From Streptomyces longisporoflavus (lineage in GTDB: Bacteria > Actinomycetota > Actinomycetes > Streptomycetales > Streptomycetaceae), in assembly GCF_014649775.1 (NCBI RefSeq), contig NZ_BMTR01000001.1, positions 372,001-436,000 of the forward strand: a stretch of DNA of 64,000 bases, in the 5' to 3' direction. This document shows positions 57,041 through 64,000 of this stretch, one piece after another. Position numbers and translations under genes: made by a program. The first letter of the stretch is position 1. The number at the start of each line of letters is the position of its first letter. The notes under the pieces are model-generated. The model searched no databases and was not told the origin of the DNA. It saw nothing but the letters and a program-made list of their open reading frames with translations.

Positions 57041-57868
57041 TCAGGAGGCGGCGGTGCGTACGGCGGTCGCGGCCAGGGTGGTGTAGTTCATCGTGAAGCG
57101 TCCCCCCAGCGCGTCGACGGCGCTCCCGACGGCGTCCAGGACCTCGGCCAGCTGGTCGGGACGGAGCCGGGTGAGGCCGCCGGTGGTGGGCAGCAGGTCC
57201 AGCCACTGGTCGCGCGTGTAGGACTGCTCCCAGTCGAATCGCCACTGTTCGGGGGCGTCGAACCGCCCGGTCTCCCGGATCTGGTCGGCGAATTTCGCGT
57301 ACGCCGCCTGGTACAGGGCGAGCGGACGCCGGGCCGGCTGGCCGCTGAGCGGGGAGTCGGGCGCCGCCCGGCGGAAGGCGGCGGCGAACGGTTCGGCGAC
57401 CTCGGGCGGCGGCTCGTACACATGCCCGAAGATCGCGAGACGTCCTCCCGGTCGCAGCACCTGTGCCGCCTTCGCGGCCCCGGCGGCCGGGTCCACCCAG
57501 TGCCACGACTGGGCGGCGATGACCGTGTCGAAGGTCCGGCCCGCCGGCTGCCAGGCTTCGAAGGTCGCCACCTCGACCCGCAGGCCGCCGGCCCGCGCGA
57601 AGTCGGCCATCCGCGCGTCGGGTTCGACGCCGAGCACGGTGCAGCCGGCTGCCCGGAACCGGCGGGCCGCGATGCCGGTGCCGCAGCCGACGTCGAGCAC
57701 GTCGGGTCCGGGGCTCCCGGCGACGATCCGCGCCACCAACGCGTCGGGATAGCCGGGACGGGCCTGGTCGTAGAGGCGGGCGTCCGCGCCGAAGGACTCG
57801 GCCATACGCCGGGCCTCATGCGATCGCGCGGGGGACGGTTCCGGTTGCTCTCGCGGTAATGTGGGCAT
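57041..57868 (-). CDS. Class I SAM-dependent methyltransferase
   Basis: 275 aa. SAM-binding motif I VLDVGCGTGIAARRFRAAG, motif II near VLGVEPDARMADFA, and VIAAQSWHWVDPAAGAAKA with VLRPGGRLAIFG, as in UbiE/Coq5-like Methyltransf_11/25 enzymes. The ATG at 57868 sits inside the left arm of a large palindrome and follows a TAAAGT box by 6 nt, so it is probably a leaderless message whose promoter is covered by the divergent TetR repressor. Confidence 0.93.
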   Translation of the reverse strand: MPTLPREQPEPSPARSHEARRMAESFGADARLYDQARPGYPDALVARIVAGSPGPDVLDVGCGTGIAARRFRAAGCTVLGVEPDARMADFARAGGLRVEVATFEAWQPAGRTFDTVIAAQSWHWVDPAAGAAKAAQVLRPGGRLAIFGHVYEPPPEVAEPFAAAFRRAAPDSPLSGQPARRPLALYQAAYAKFADQIRETGRFDAPEQWRFDWEQSYTRDQWLDLLPTTGGLTRLRPDQLAEVLDAVGSAVDALGGRFTMNYTTLAATAVRTAAS

Positions 57869-57897
57869 GCGCCCACTTTAAATGGGCGCATGCCCAC
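57861..57897. promoter_or_regulatory. Nested palindromic operator of the TetR/methyltransferase pair
   Basis: 15-bp perfect arms (57861-57875, 57883-57897) around CTTTAAA. Each arm is itself a TGGGC-N4-GCCCA inverted repeat. The core carries the -10 of the methyltransferase gene. Confidence 0.88.
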
Positions 57898-57942
57898 TCG
57901 GCAACGGGTGCCGACGGGCCGCCGCACGAGAGGACGACTTCA

Positions 57943-58545
57943 ATGCCGACCGGGGTGCACCTTCGCGACGCGCGGCAGCAACTGTTCGACGCCGCCGAAC
58001 GCGTGCTGCTGCGGGACGGACCGAACGGCCTGACCAGCCGGGCCGTCACCGACGAGGCGGGCTGCGCGAAAGGCGTCCTGCACCGGCACTTCCCCGACTT
58101 CGACGCCTTCCTGGCCGACCTCGTGCTCGACCGGGCCGCGCAGATGGAGACGCAGGCGAGTGCGCTGCGTGAGTCGGTGGGCACCGGCACCGTGGCCGAC
58201 AACCTCACCGGCGGCCTTGTCGCCCTGTTCGGGCCGATCCCGGTGGCGATCATCCCGCTCATAACCTTCCGGGACGAGCTGCGCGCACGGCTGCGGCAGG
58301 CCAGGCCCGGAGGCGGCATCGAGATCCTCGCCCGGGCCACGACCGCGATCTCCGCTTATCTGGCCGGGGAGCGTGCACGGGGCCGCATCGCGGCCGACGC
58401 CGACATCGACTCACTCACCCTCTCCCTGGTCGGCGGCGGGCACCTCCTGTTCGCGGACCGCGACCCCGGCCCGCCGACCAGGGCGGCCGTCCACAAACTC
58501 GTCGCGGCGGTCATCGCCGACGCCGTGCAACGACGGCCGGCCTAG
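57943..58545 (+). CDS. TetR-family transcriptional regulator
   Basis: 200 aa from ATG 57943 (GAGAGGA upstream). HTH: LFDAAERVLLRDGPNGLTSR, AVTDEAGCAKGVLHRHFPDF. The C-terminal ligand domain starts near 60 and includes IITLITFRDE-like PIPVAIIPLITFRDELRARL. It is divergent from the methyltransferase gene and probably represses it and itself through the nested palindrome. Confidence 0.93.
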   Translation: MPTGVHLRDARQQLFDAAERVLLRDGPNGLTSRAVTDEAGCAKGVLHRHFPDFDAFLADLVLDRAAQMETQASALRESVGTGTVADNLTGGLVALFGPIPVAIIPLITFRDELRARLRQARPGGGIEILARATTAISAYLAGERARGRIAADADIDSLTLSLVGGGHLLFADRDPGPPTRAAVHKLVAAVIADAVQRRPA

Positions 58546-58562
58546 AGGCCCCTGACCGCCGC

Positions 58563-60134
58563 CTACGCCGCCTCCGCCTCCGCGGGGACGGGAGCGGGAG
58601 CGGGCTGCGACGCGGCCGGGGGCGCGGCCCTTCCGGCCCCTCGCAGCATGACGACGGAGAAGAGGCCCGCTGCGGCTATGACGATCGCCGCGCCCAGCGC
58701 GGCGAAGCCCATCCCGTGGGTGAAGGCCTCCCGCGCGGCGACCATCACGGTGTCCGCCGTACCGGCGGGGAGCTGCGCGGCCACCGTCGTCGCGCCGCCC
58801 AGGGTCTCGCGTACCGCGTCGGCGTGCGGAACACCTGCCGGAACGGCGTCGGCCATGTCGCGGCCGTAGACCGCCGCGCCGATGGAGCCGAGGATCGCCA
58901 TGCCGAGGGCGCCGCCCAGTTCCTGGCCCGACTCCAGGACGGCCGCGGCCGAGCCCGCGCGCTCGGGCGGCGCGGCTCCGATGGCGAGTTCGTTGGCGAG
59001 TGTCATGGCGGCGATCAGACCCCCCGCGTAGATCGCACCGGCGGTCAGCGTGATCCACAGGGCCGAGTCGGTGTGCACCCGGGTCAGCCAGAGGAAGCCG
59101 AGGGCGGAGAGCAGGAATCCTCCGCCCATGACATACGCCCGGTCCACGCGCTGGGCGAGCATCCCCGCGGTCGGCGCCATGACGATCAGGCTCGCTCCCG
59201 GCACCAGACTCCACAGGGCGGCCTCGAAGGGGCTCTTGCCGAGGACGGACTGCAGGTACTGCGTGAGGAAGACGGCCATGCCCACGGTGGCGAACATGGC
59301 GAGCAGATTGGCGAAGAGAGGGCCGCCGAAGGCGCGTCGGCCCAGCAGTCCGAGGTCGATCATCGGGTGCGCCGACCGCTTCTGACGGCGCACGAAGGCG
59401 TAGCCGAGCACCAGTCCCGAGGTGATGCCGAGCGCCGGCAGGGGTTCGTAGCCGTGCTGGGCCAGTTCCTTGATGCCGTAGATGACCGGGAGCAGGGCGG
59501 CGAGGGAGAGCGCCGCGCTCAGCAGGTCGAAACGGCCCTGCTGCGGAGTCCTGAAGTCCGGCACCAGGAAAGGGACCAGCACGAGCAGCAGCGCCATCGC
59601 GGGCAGATTGATCAGGAAGACCGAACCCCACCAGAAGTGTTCAAGGAGCAGTCCGCTGACCACCGGGCCGAGGGAAACGCCCGCGGTCATGACGGCCGTC
59701 CACACGGTCACGGCCTTGCCGCGCTGCTTCTCGTCGAGGAAGAGGTTGCGGATCAGGGCGAGTGTCGAGGGCATCAGGGCCGCGCCGCCGAGTCCCAGCA
59801 ACGCCCGTACGGCGATGAGCAGTTCGGCCGAGTGCGCGTACGCGGCGGCGATCGAGGCCGCACCGAAGACCGCGGCGCCCACGAGCAGCAGCGTGCGCCG
59901 GCCCACGCGGTCGCCTAGAGCGCCCATCGTGATGAGCAGGCCGGCCAGGACGAAGCCGTACATGTCGAGGATCCACAGCTGCTGCGTGGCGCTCGGCCCG
60001 AGGTCCTGGCTGACGTAGGGGATGGCGAAGTAGAGGACCGAGATGTCCATCGAGACCAGCATCAGCGGCAGCATCAGGACGCAGAGTGCGGTCCATTCCT
60101 TGCGGCCCGCGCGGGGGCCGGGTGTGTTGTCCAT
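58563..60134 (-). CDS. MFS drug-efflux transporter, DHA2 (14-TMS) family
   Basis: 523 aa, 14 hydrophobic segments. Motif A GALGDRVGRRTLLLVG after TM2, motif C-like GVSLGPVVSGLLLEHFWWGS in TM5 and early D1-type LDMYGFVLAGLL. Exports toxic compounds with proton antiport. The Pro/Ala-rich C-terminus (AAPPAASQPAPAPVPAEAEA) is likely disordered. It is divergent from the GntR-TetR fusion regulator, which probably controls it through the paired TAGTGCAC sites. Confidence 0.94.
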   Translation of the reverse strand: MDNTPGPRAGRKEWTALCVLMLPLMLVSMDISVLYFAIPYVSQDLGPSATQQLWILDMYGFVLAGLLITMGALGDRVGRRTLLLVGAAVFGAASIAAAYAHSAELLIAVRALLGLGGAALMPSTLALIRNLFLDEKQRGKAVTVWTAVMTAGVSLGPVVSGLLLEHFWWGSVFLINLPAMALLLVLVPFLVPDFRTPQQGRFDLLSAALSLAALLPVIYGIKELAQHGYEPLPALGITSGLVLGYAFVRRQKRSAHPMIDLGLLGRRAFGGPLFANLLAMFATVGMAVFLTQYLQSVLGKSPFEAALWSLVPGASLIVMAPTAGMLAQRVDRAYVMGGGFLLSALGFLWLTRVHTDSALWITLTAGAIYAGGLIAAMTLANELAIGAAPPERAGSAAAVLESGQELGGALGMAILGSIGAAVYGRDMADAVPAGVPHADAVRETLGGATTVAAQLPAGTADTVMVAAREAFTHGMGFAALGAAIVIAAAGLFSVVMLRGAGRAAPPAASQPAPAPVPAEAEAA

Positions 60135-60179
60135 GCCCGGTACACAAATGGGTGCGGCGCGTACGCCGCAAACAGAGAC

Positions 60180-60238
60180 CTAGTGCACCTCGGCAACCGG
60201 CCGACTCGAACTGCGGCTTTGGGAAATCAGTGCACTAG
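60180..60238. promoter_or_regulatory. Long-range inverted repeat CTAGTGCAC ... GTGCACTAG
   Basis: Two exact 9-bp arms (60180-60188, 60230-60238), 50 bp centre to centre, each with a GTGCAC core, in the divergent MFS/regulator spacer. The right copy abuts the TACGCT box (60239-60244) of the regulator. Confidence 0.75.
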
Positions 60239-60250
60239 TACGCTGTCGTC

Positions 60251-61156
60251 ATGACTGACGAGGCGCCCTATCTCCGTATCGCCGGGGACATCCGCCGCAG
60301 GATCGACTCCGGCGATCTCGCGCCCGGCGACCCGGTGCCCTCCACCCGGCGCATCACCCGCGAGTGGGGCGTCGCGATGGCCACCGCGACGAAGGCGCTC
60401 GCCGCGCTGAACCAGGAGGGTCTGGTGCGCGCCGTGCCCGGTGTCGGCACGGTGGTCGCCGAGCCGGCACGGGAACGGCGCGTGGCCCCCGGCCGCGGCC
60501 TGACCCGTGAGCGCGTCATCCGCACCGCGATCGCGTTCGCGGACGAGGAGGGTCTCGCGGCACTGTCCATGCGGCGCCTCGCGGCCGAATTCGGCACTTC
60601 CACCATGGCCCTGTACCGGCATGTGCCGAGCAAGGGCGAACTCGTACGGCTGATGTCGGAGGCGGTCTTCAGCGAGGAGCCGCCGGGGCGCCGGCCGCGC
60701 GGGTGGCGAGGCCGACTGGAGCGGGAGGCGCGGTGGTTGTGGTGCCTGTACGAGCGCCACCCCTGGCTGGGGCGGGCCATGGCCGGACTGACCCGGCCGA
60801 TGGCCTCGCCCCACGCGATGCGCTACACGGAGCGGGTCCTTTCGGCTCTGCACGGTCTGGGGCTCACGCCGTATCAGATGATCCATGTCCATCTGGCGGT
60901 TCTCGGGTATGCCCAGGGCGTCGCCCTGGCCATCGAGCTGGAGTCCCGGGCGCGGCAGGACACCGGCATGACGCCCGAGGAGTGGATGGCGTCCAACGAG
61001 CCGCGTCTGGACGCCATCCAGACCGCCGGGGCCTATCCGGTCCTCTCCACCCTCTTCGGCGACGAGGAGTTCGACCTGGAGCTCGGCACGCTCTTCGAGT
61101 TCGGCCTCGAACGGTTCCTGGACGGGGTCGAGGCCCTCATCGAAAAACGCGCGTGA
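60251..61156 (+). CDS. GntR-TetR double-HTH fusion regulator
   Basis: 301 aa. N-terminal GntR winged helix (7-70): YLRIAGDIRRRIDSGDLAPG, STRRITREWGVAMATATKAL, GLVRAVPGVGTVVA. Then a complete TetR HTH (85-135): LTRERVIRTAIAFADEEGLA, ALSMRRLAAEFGTSTMALYR HVPSK, followed by a TetR_C_1-type ligand domain. Two DNA-binding domains of different families in one chain are known in actinobacteria but uncommon. The ATG lies 6 nt after TACGCT, a leaderless start. It probably represses the divergent MFS gene. Confidence 0.94.
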   Translation: MTDEAPYLRIAGDIRRRIDSGDLAPGDPVPSTRRITREWGVAMATATKALAALNQEGLVRAVPGVGTVVAEPARERRVAPGRGLTRERVIRTAIAFADEEGLAALSMRRLAAEFGTSTMALYRHVPSKGELVRLMSEAVFSEEPPGRRPRGWRGRLEREARWLWCLYERHPWLGRAMAGLTRPMASPHAMRYTERVLSALHGLGLTPYQMIHVHLAVLGYAQGVALAIELESRARQDTGMTPEEWMASNEPRLDAIQTAGAYPVLSTLFGDEEFDLELGTLFEFGLERFLDGVEALIEKRA

Positions 61157-61163
61157 CGTACCG

Positions 61164-62495
61164 TCAACGGACCAGGCAGGGACGCTTGTTGTCGAACTGC
61201 CAGTCAGGGATGAGATAGCGCATGCCGGTGGCGTCGTCGCGTGCGCCCAGTGCCTTGCGCCGGTAGAGCTCGTGCGCGGCAAGAAGGCGGTCCATGTCGA
61301 GCTCGATGCCCAGACCGGGGGCCTCGGGTACGGCGATCTCGCCGTCGACGATGCGCGGCGGCGCGGTGGTGAGGCGCTCCAGGCCCTCCTGCCATATCCA
61401 GTGCGTGTCCAGGGCGTTGTACTCGCCCGGCGCCGCGGCTCCGCAGTGGGTGACCATGGCCAGGGAGACGTCGAAGTGATTGTTGGAGTGGCATCCCCAG
61501 GTGAGACCCATCGCGTTGCACAGCTGCGCCACGCGTACGGAACCCTGCATGGTCCAGAAGTGCGGGTCGGCGAGGGGGATGGAGACCGATTGCAGCGCCA
61601 GGGCGTGGGTCATCTGCCGCCAGTCGGTGGCGACCATGTTGGTGGCGGTGGGCAGGCCCGTGGCCCGGCGGAATTCGGCGAGGACCTCGCGGCCCGAGTA
61701 GCCGTTCTCGGCGCCGCAGGGGTCCTCGGCGTAGGCGAGTGTGTCGGTCAGCGGCGCGCACAGCTCGATCGCCTCGCGCAGGGACCAGGCGCCGTTGGGG
61801 TCGAGGGTGATACGGGCCTGCGGGAAGCGGTCCTTCAGCGCTCGTACGGCCGCGACCTCCTGCGCGCCCTCCAGGACACCGCCCTTGAGCTTGAAGTCAC
61901 GGAACCCGTAGCGGTCAAAAGCGGCTTCGGCCTGCCGGACGATCGCCTCGGGGGTCAGGGCCTGCTCGTGCCGGATGCGGTGCCAGTCGACGGGGGACTC
62001 GGGTTCGCGGACGTACTCGAGATCGGTGCGGTCGGGGTCGCCGACGTAGAAGAGGTAGCCGAGGACGCGTACGGAGTCGCGCTGCTGCCCGTCACCGAGC
62101 AGCGCCGCGACGGGCACCTCCAGGTGCTGGCCCAGGAGGTCGAGCAGCGCGGACTCGACGGCGGTGACGGCGTGCACCGCGGTGCGCAGGTCGAAGGTCT
62201 GGGCGCCCCGGCCGCCGGCGTCACGATCGGCGAAACGGTCGCCCATCTCGCGCAGCACGCGCTTGTAGTCACCGGTGCGGGCGCCGACGACCAGCGGCTC
62301 GGCGTCGCGCAGGGTCTGGGTGATCTTCTCGCCGCCCGGCACCTCGCCCAGGCCCGTACGGCCCTCCGAGTCCGTAAGGACCACGATGTTGCGGGTGAAG
62401 TAGGGGCCGTGCGCGCCGGAGAGGTTCAGCTCCATGCAGTCCCGGCCGGCGACCGGGTAGACGCTGAAGGCGGTGACGGTCGGCTGCCTGTTCAT
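61164..62495 (-). CDS. gudD: Glucarate dehydratase
   Basis: 443 aa from ATG 62495 (GAGGAA upstream). Enolase-superfamily enzyme converting D-glucarate (and L-idarate) to 5-keto-4-deoxyglucarate. Close to E. coli Gud[14 protein letters not shown] (Lys base), [71 protein letters not shown] and [10 protein letters not shown] end. It follows the GntP-type permease gene by 71 bp; together they import and degrade a sugar acid. The converging regulator gene ends 7 bp away. Confidence 0.96.
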   Translation of the reverse strand: MNRQPTVTAFSVYPVAGRDCMELNLSGAHGPYFTRNIVVLTDSEGRTGLGEVPGGEKITQTLRDAEPLVVGARTGDYKRVLREMGDRFADRDAGGRGAQTFDLRTAVHAVTAVESALLDLLGQHLEVPVAALLGDGQQRDSVRVLGYLFYVGDPDRTDLEYVREPESPVDWHRIRHEQALTPEAIVRQAEAAFDRYGFRDFKLKGGVLEGAQEVAAVRALKDRFPQARITLDPNGAWSLREAIELCAPLTDTLAYAEDPCGAENGYSGREVLAEFRRATGLPTATNMVATDWRQMTHALALQSVSIPLADPHFWTMQGSVRVAQLCNAMGLTWGCHSNNHFDVSLAMVTHCGAAAPGEYNALDTHWIWQEGLERLTTAPPRIVDGEIAVPEAPGLGIELDMDRLLAAHELYRRKALGARDDATGMRYLIPDWQFDNKRPCLVR

Positions 62496-62566
62496 GATCA
62501 GAGATTCCTCGGGGTAGGGAGATGCGGGGGAAACGGTGGCGGGGCGGGGCAGGGGCTTCAGGGGCT

Positions 62567-63904
62567 TCAGAGGCTGAGGACGTCCAGGGCCCACTCCACC
62601 GCGAGGACGCCGCCGAGGCCCAGGATCGCGAGCACCGTCGTATAGGTGGTACGCACCTTGATCGCCTCGATGACGGAGAGGTTGAAGTACTCCTTGAACA
62701 GCCAGAATCCGGGGTCGTTGACGTGCGAGAACGCGATCGATCCGCAGGAGACGGCGAGCACGAGCATCTCGGGGTGCACGCCGCTGCCCGCCAGGAGCGG
62801 CAGGACCACGCCGGAGGCGGTGACGACGGCGACGGTCGCGGAGCCGAGGGCGATGCGCAGGATGACCGCGATGAGCCAGGCGAGGATGAGCGGCGAGATG
62901 GCCCAGCCGTGGGTGGTGTCCTTGATGTGGTCGGAGATGCCCCCTTCGACCAGGACGTTCTTGAAGGCGCCGCCCGCTCCGATCACCAGCAGGATCATGG
63001 CCATGGCCTGGGCGGCCGACGCACAGGAAGCGCTGACCTCGGTCAGGCTGCGGCCGATGCGCGGGCCGAACGCCCAGATGGACAGGAGGAGGGTCAGGAG
63101 CAGCGCGATGGGCGCCGAGCCGATGAAGGTGACGAAGTGCAGGAAGGGGCTCTCGCCGGAGACGGCCATCTCGGTGACCGAGGCACCGGCGATCAGTACG
63201 ACGGGGAAGAGCGCCACGGTCAGCGCCCAGCCGAGGCCCGGCATCTCCTCGTCGGTGAACTCGCGCTCGCTCACCAGGCCCTTGGGGATGGAGGGGTCCA
63301 TCGCCCTGATGAACGGCAGCCGCGGCCACACGAGGGCGATCAGCGCGCCGGCGGGTATCGCGATGAACAGGCCGTAGACCAGGGTCAGTCCGACGGAGGC
63401 GTCGAACGTCGCGGCCACGGCGGTGGGGCCGGGGTGCGGCGGCAGGAAGCTGTGCATCGTGGAGAGCGTGATGGACATCGGCAGGCCGATCCACAGCAGC
63501 TTCGCCCCGGTGACGCGTACCAGCGTGAACGCGATGGGCACGATGATGATGAAGGCGACCTCGTAGAACATGGTGACGCCGATGAGCATCGACGTGACCA
63601 CCATGGCCACTTGGACCCATCGCGGCCCGAACGCGTCGAGCATCTTGTTGGCGATGCGCTGTGCGGCACCGGAGTCCCCCATGACTCGGCCGACCATGGC
63701 GCCGAGCCCGATGACCAGCATCGTGTCGCCGATCTGGCCGCCGATGCCCTCGGAAAGGACGTCCGGGATCGTGGCCACCGGGATGCCCTGCACCAGCGCG
63801 ACGCCGACCGCGACGAACAGGAGGGCGGCGAAACCGTTCAGTTTCAACCGGGTCATGAGGAACAGCAGGATCAAGACGCTGACCCCGACTACGACGAGCG
63901 GCAT
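62567..63904 (-). CDS. GntP-family gluconate/sugar-acid:H+ symporter
   Basis: 445 aa with 12-14 membrane segments. Family landmarks: [60 protein letters not shown], and [20 protein letters not shown] with [20 protein letters not shown]. In this operon glucarate is the probable substrate rather than gluconate. The ATG is preceded by AAAGGGG, held in the loop of a short 5' hairpin. Confidence 0.94.
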   Translation of the reverse strand: MPLVVVGVSVLILLFLMTRLKLNGFAALLFVAVGVALVQGIPVATIPDVLSEGIGGQIGDTMLVIGLGAMVGRVMGDSGAAQRIANKMLDAFGPRWVQVAMVVTSMLIGVTMFYEVAFIIIVPIAFTLVRVTGAKLLWIGLPMSITLSTMHSFLPPHPGPTAVAATFDASVGLTLVYGLFIAIPAGALIALVWPRLPFIRAMDPSIPKGLVSEREFTDEEMPGLGWALTVALFPVVLIAGASVTEMAVSGESPFLHFVTFIGSAPIALLLTLLLSIWAFGPRIGRSLTEVSASCASAAQAMAMILLVIGAGGAFKNVLVEGGISDHIKDTTHGWAISPLILAWLIAVILRIALGSATVAVVTASGVVLPLLAGSGVHPEMLVLAVSCGSIAFSHVNDPGFWLFKEYFNLSVIEAIKVRTTYTTVLAILGLGGVLAVEWALDVLSL

Positions 63905-63906
63905 TT

Positions 63907-63924
63907 CAGTTCCCCTTTGAACTG
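63907..63924 (-). promoter_or_regulatory. Small hairpin displaying the ribosome site of the permease gene
   Basis: In the mRNA, CAGUUC-AAAGGG-GAACUG: 6-bp stem with the Shine-Dalgarno AAAGGG as the loop, 2 nt before the AUG. May tune translation. Confidence 0.5.
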
Positions 63925-63949
63925 TGGATCAAGTCGCGTGCGGACGGCG

Positions 63950-64000
63950 GTGTGGGGAGGGGTTATGGGGAGGGGGTGCGGGGAGGTGCTGTGGGGGCGG
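63950..64000 (+). repeat. G-run tract at the window end
   Basis: At least five runs of four or more G (GGGG-A-GGGG-TTAT-GGGG-A-GGGGG and on), a potential G-quadruplex on the plus strand, upstream of the permease gene. The element continues past the window. Confidence 0.7.

Noticed and set aside
1..64000. tRNA, rRNA, CRISPR arrays, prophage genes
   Set aside because: None seen by eye on either strand; no clover-leaf-like or regularly spaced repeat-spacer pattern.
1..64000. Antibiotic biosynthesis cluster or anti-phage defence system
   Set aside because: No PKS, NRPS, terpene or lanthipeptide enzymes and no restriction, CBASS or toxin-antitoxin genes. The SpoIIE phosphatase, APH and MmyB proteins alone do not make such a system.

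Overview
The window is very GC-rich, third codon positions are almost all G or C, and GTG/TTG starts are common. Gene content includes F420-type LLM oxidoreductases, DUF574 methyltransferases, BrkB/YihY, DUF2382, DUF5709, HxlR, WYL and ECF41 proteins. This is chromosomal DNA of an actinobacterium, almost certainly Streptomyces or a close relative. I see no rRNA, tRNA, CRISPR array, phage module or antibiotic biosynthesis cluster. Coding is dense (about 70 genes), and most long open frames antisense to genes are GC-driven shadows.

Layout. 1-2.5 kb: end of an SDR, galactonate dehydratase (dgoD) and an AraC regulator. 2.5-9.9 kb: accessory genes (GNAT, TetR, ankyrin protein), a DesK/DesR-type two-component pair facing a two-gene ABC-2 exporter, a frameshifted HEAT-type gene and a quinone reductase. 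10-19.2 kb: a plant-polysaccharide island with a LacI repressor, three matching operators, a sugar ABC transporter (lipoprotein and two permeases), GH51 arabinofuranosidase, a sialidase-fold/GH93-like secreted enzyme, and a convergent CBM35-PL9 pectate lyase with its own palindromic operator. 19.4-26.6 kb: a run of small regulator/enzyme pairs (HxlR/NmrA, WYL/VOC, ECF41 sigma/flavoprotein) plus a small Cys-rich protein with a duplicated putative metal site.

26.8-38.5 kb: PRC-barrel/DUF2382 and BrkB proteins, a secreted protein, an iron-siderophore ABC operon behind an iron box, an IS630 remnant, a SulP transporter with a beta-carbonic anhydrase, and a HAD protein. 38.6-48.7 kb: GNAT, DUF5709, a GAF-SpoIIE phosphatase, a PHP/HhH protein, a three-subunit molybdenum hydroxylase of PaoABC type, an APH-family kinase and a DUF574 methyltransferase. 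49-54.8 kb: secreted GH16-like protein, LLM oxidoreductase, succinate-semialdehyde-type dehydrogenase, aldo/keto reductase and HPP protein. 55-61.2 kb: three regulator/enzyme modules with large perfect palindromes (MmyB-type/SDR/tautomerase, TetR/methyltransferase, GntR-TetR fusion/MFS). 61.2-64 kb: glucarate dehydratase (gudD) and a GntP-type permease.

How it fits together. The sugar genes (dgoD at one end, arabinan/pectin enzymes in the first third, gudD-gntP at the other end) suggest use of pectin side chains and sugar acids, though they are separate loci. Four kinds of regulatory signal recur: TAnnnT boxes 6-7 nt before start codons (leaderless transcripts); perfect palindromes between divergent regulator/enzyme pairs; a 45-bp promoter-like block shared by DUF5709 and the molybdenum hydroxylase operon; and an ECF41-type promoter before the ECF41 operon. 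Short tandem repeats also cluster at gene ends, twice incorporating the stop codon. Decayed genes include an Lrp fragment, the HEAT gene, an IS630 transposase fragment and an NmrA C-terminus. I found no clearly new multi-gene system. The best candidates for novelty are the duplicated CxCxC...HPxxPGxC protein, the shared 45-bp promoter and the stop-codon repeats.
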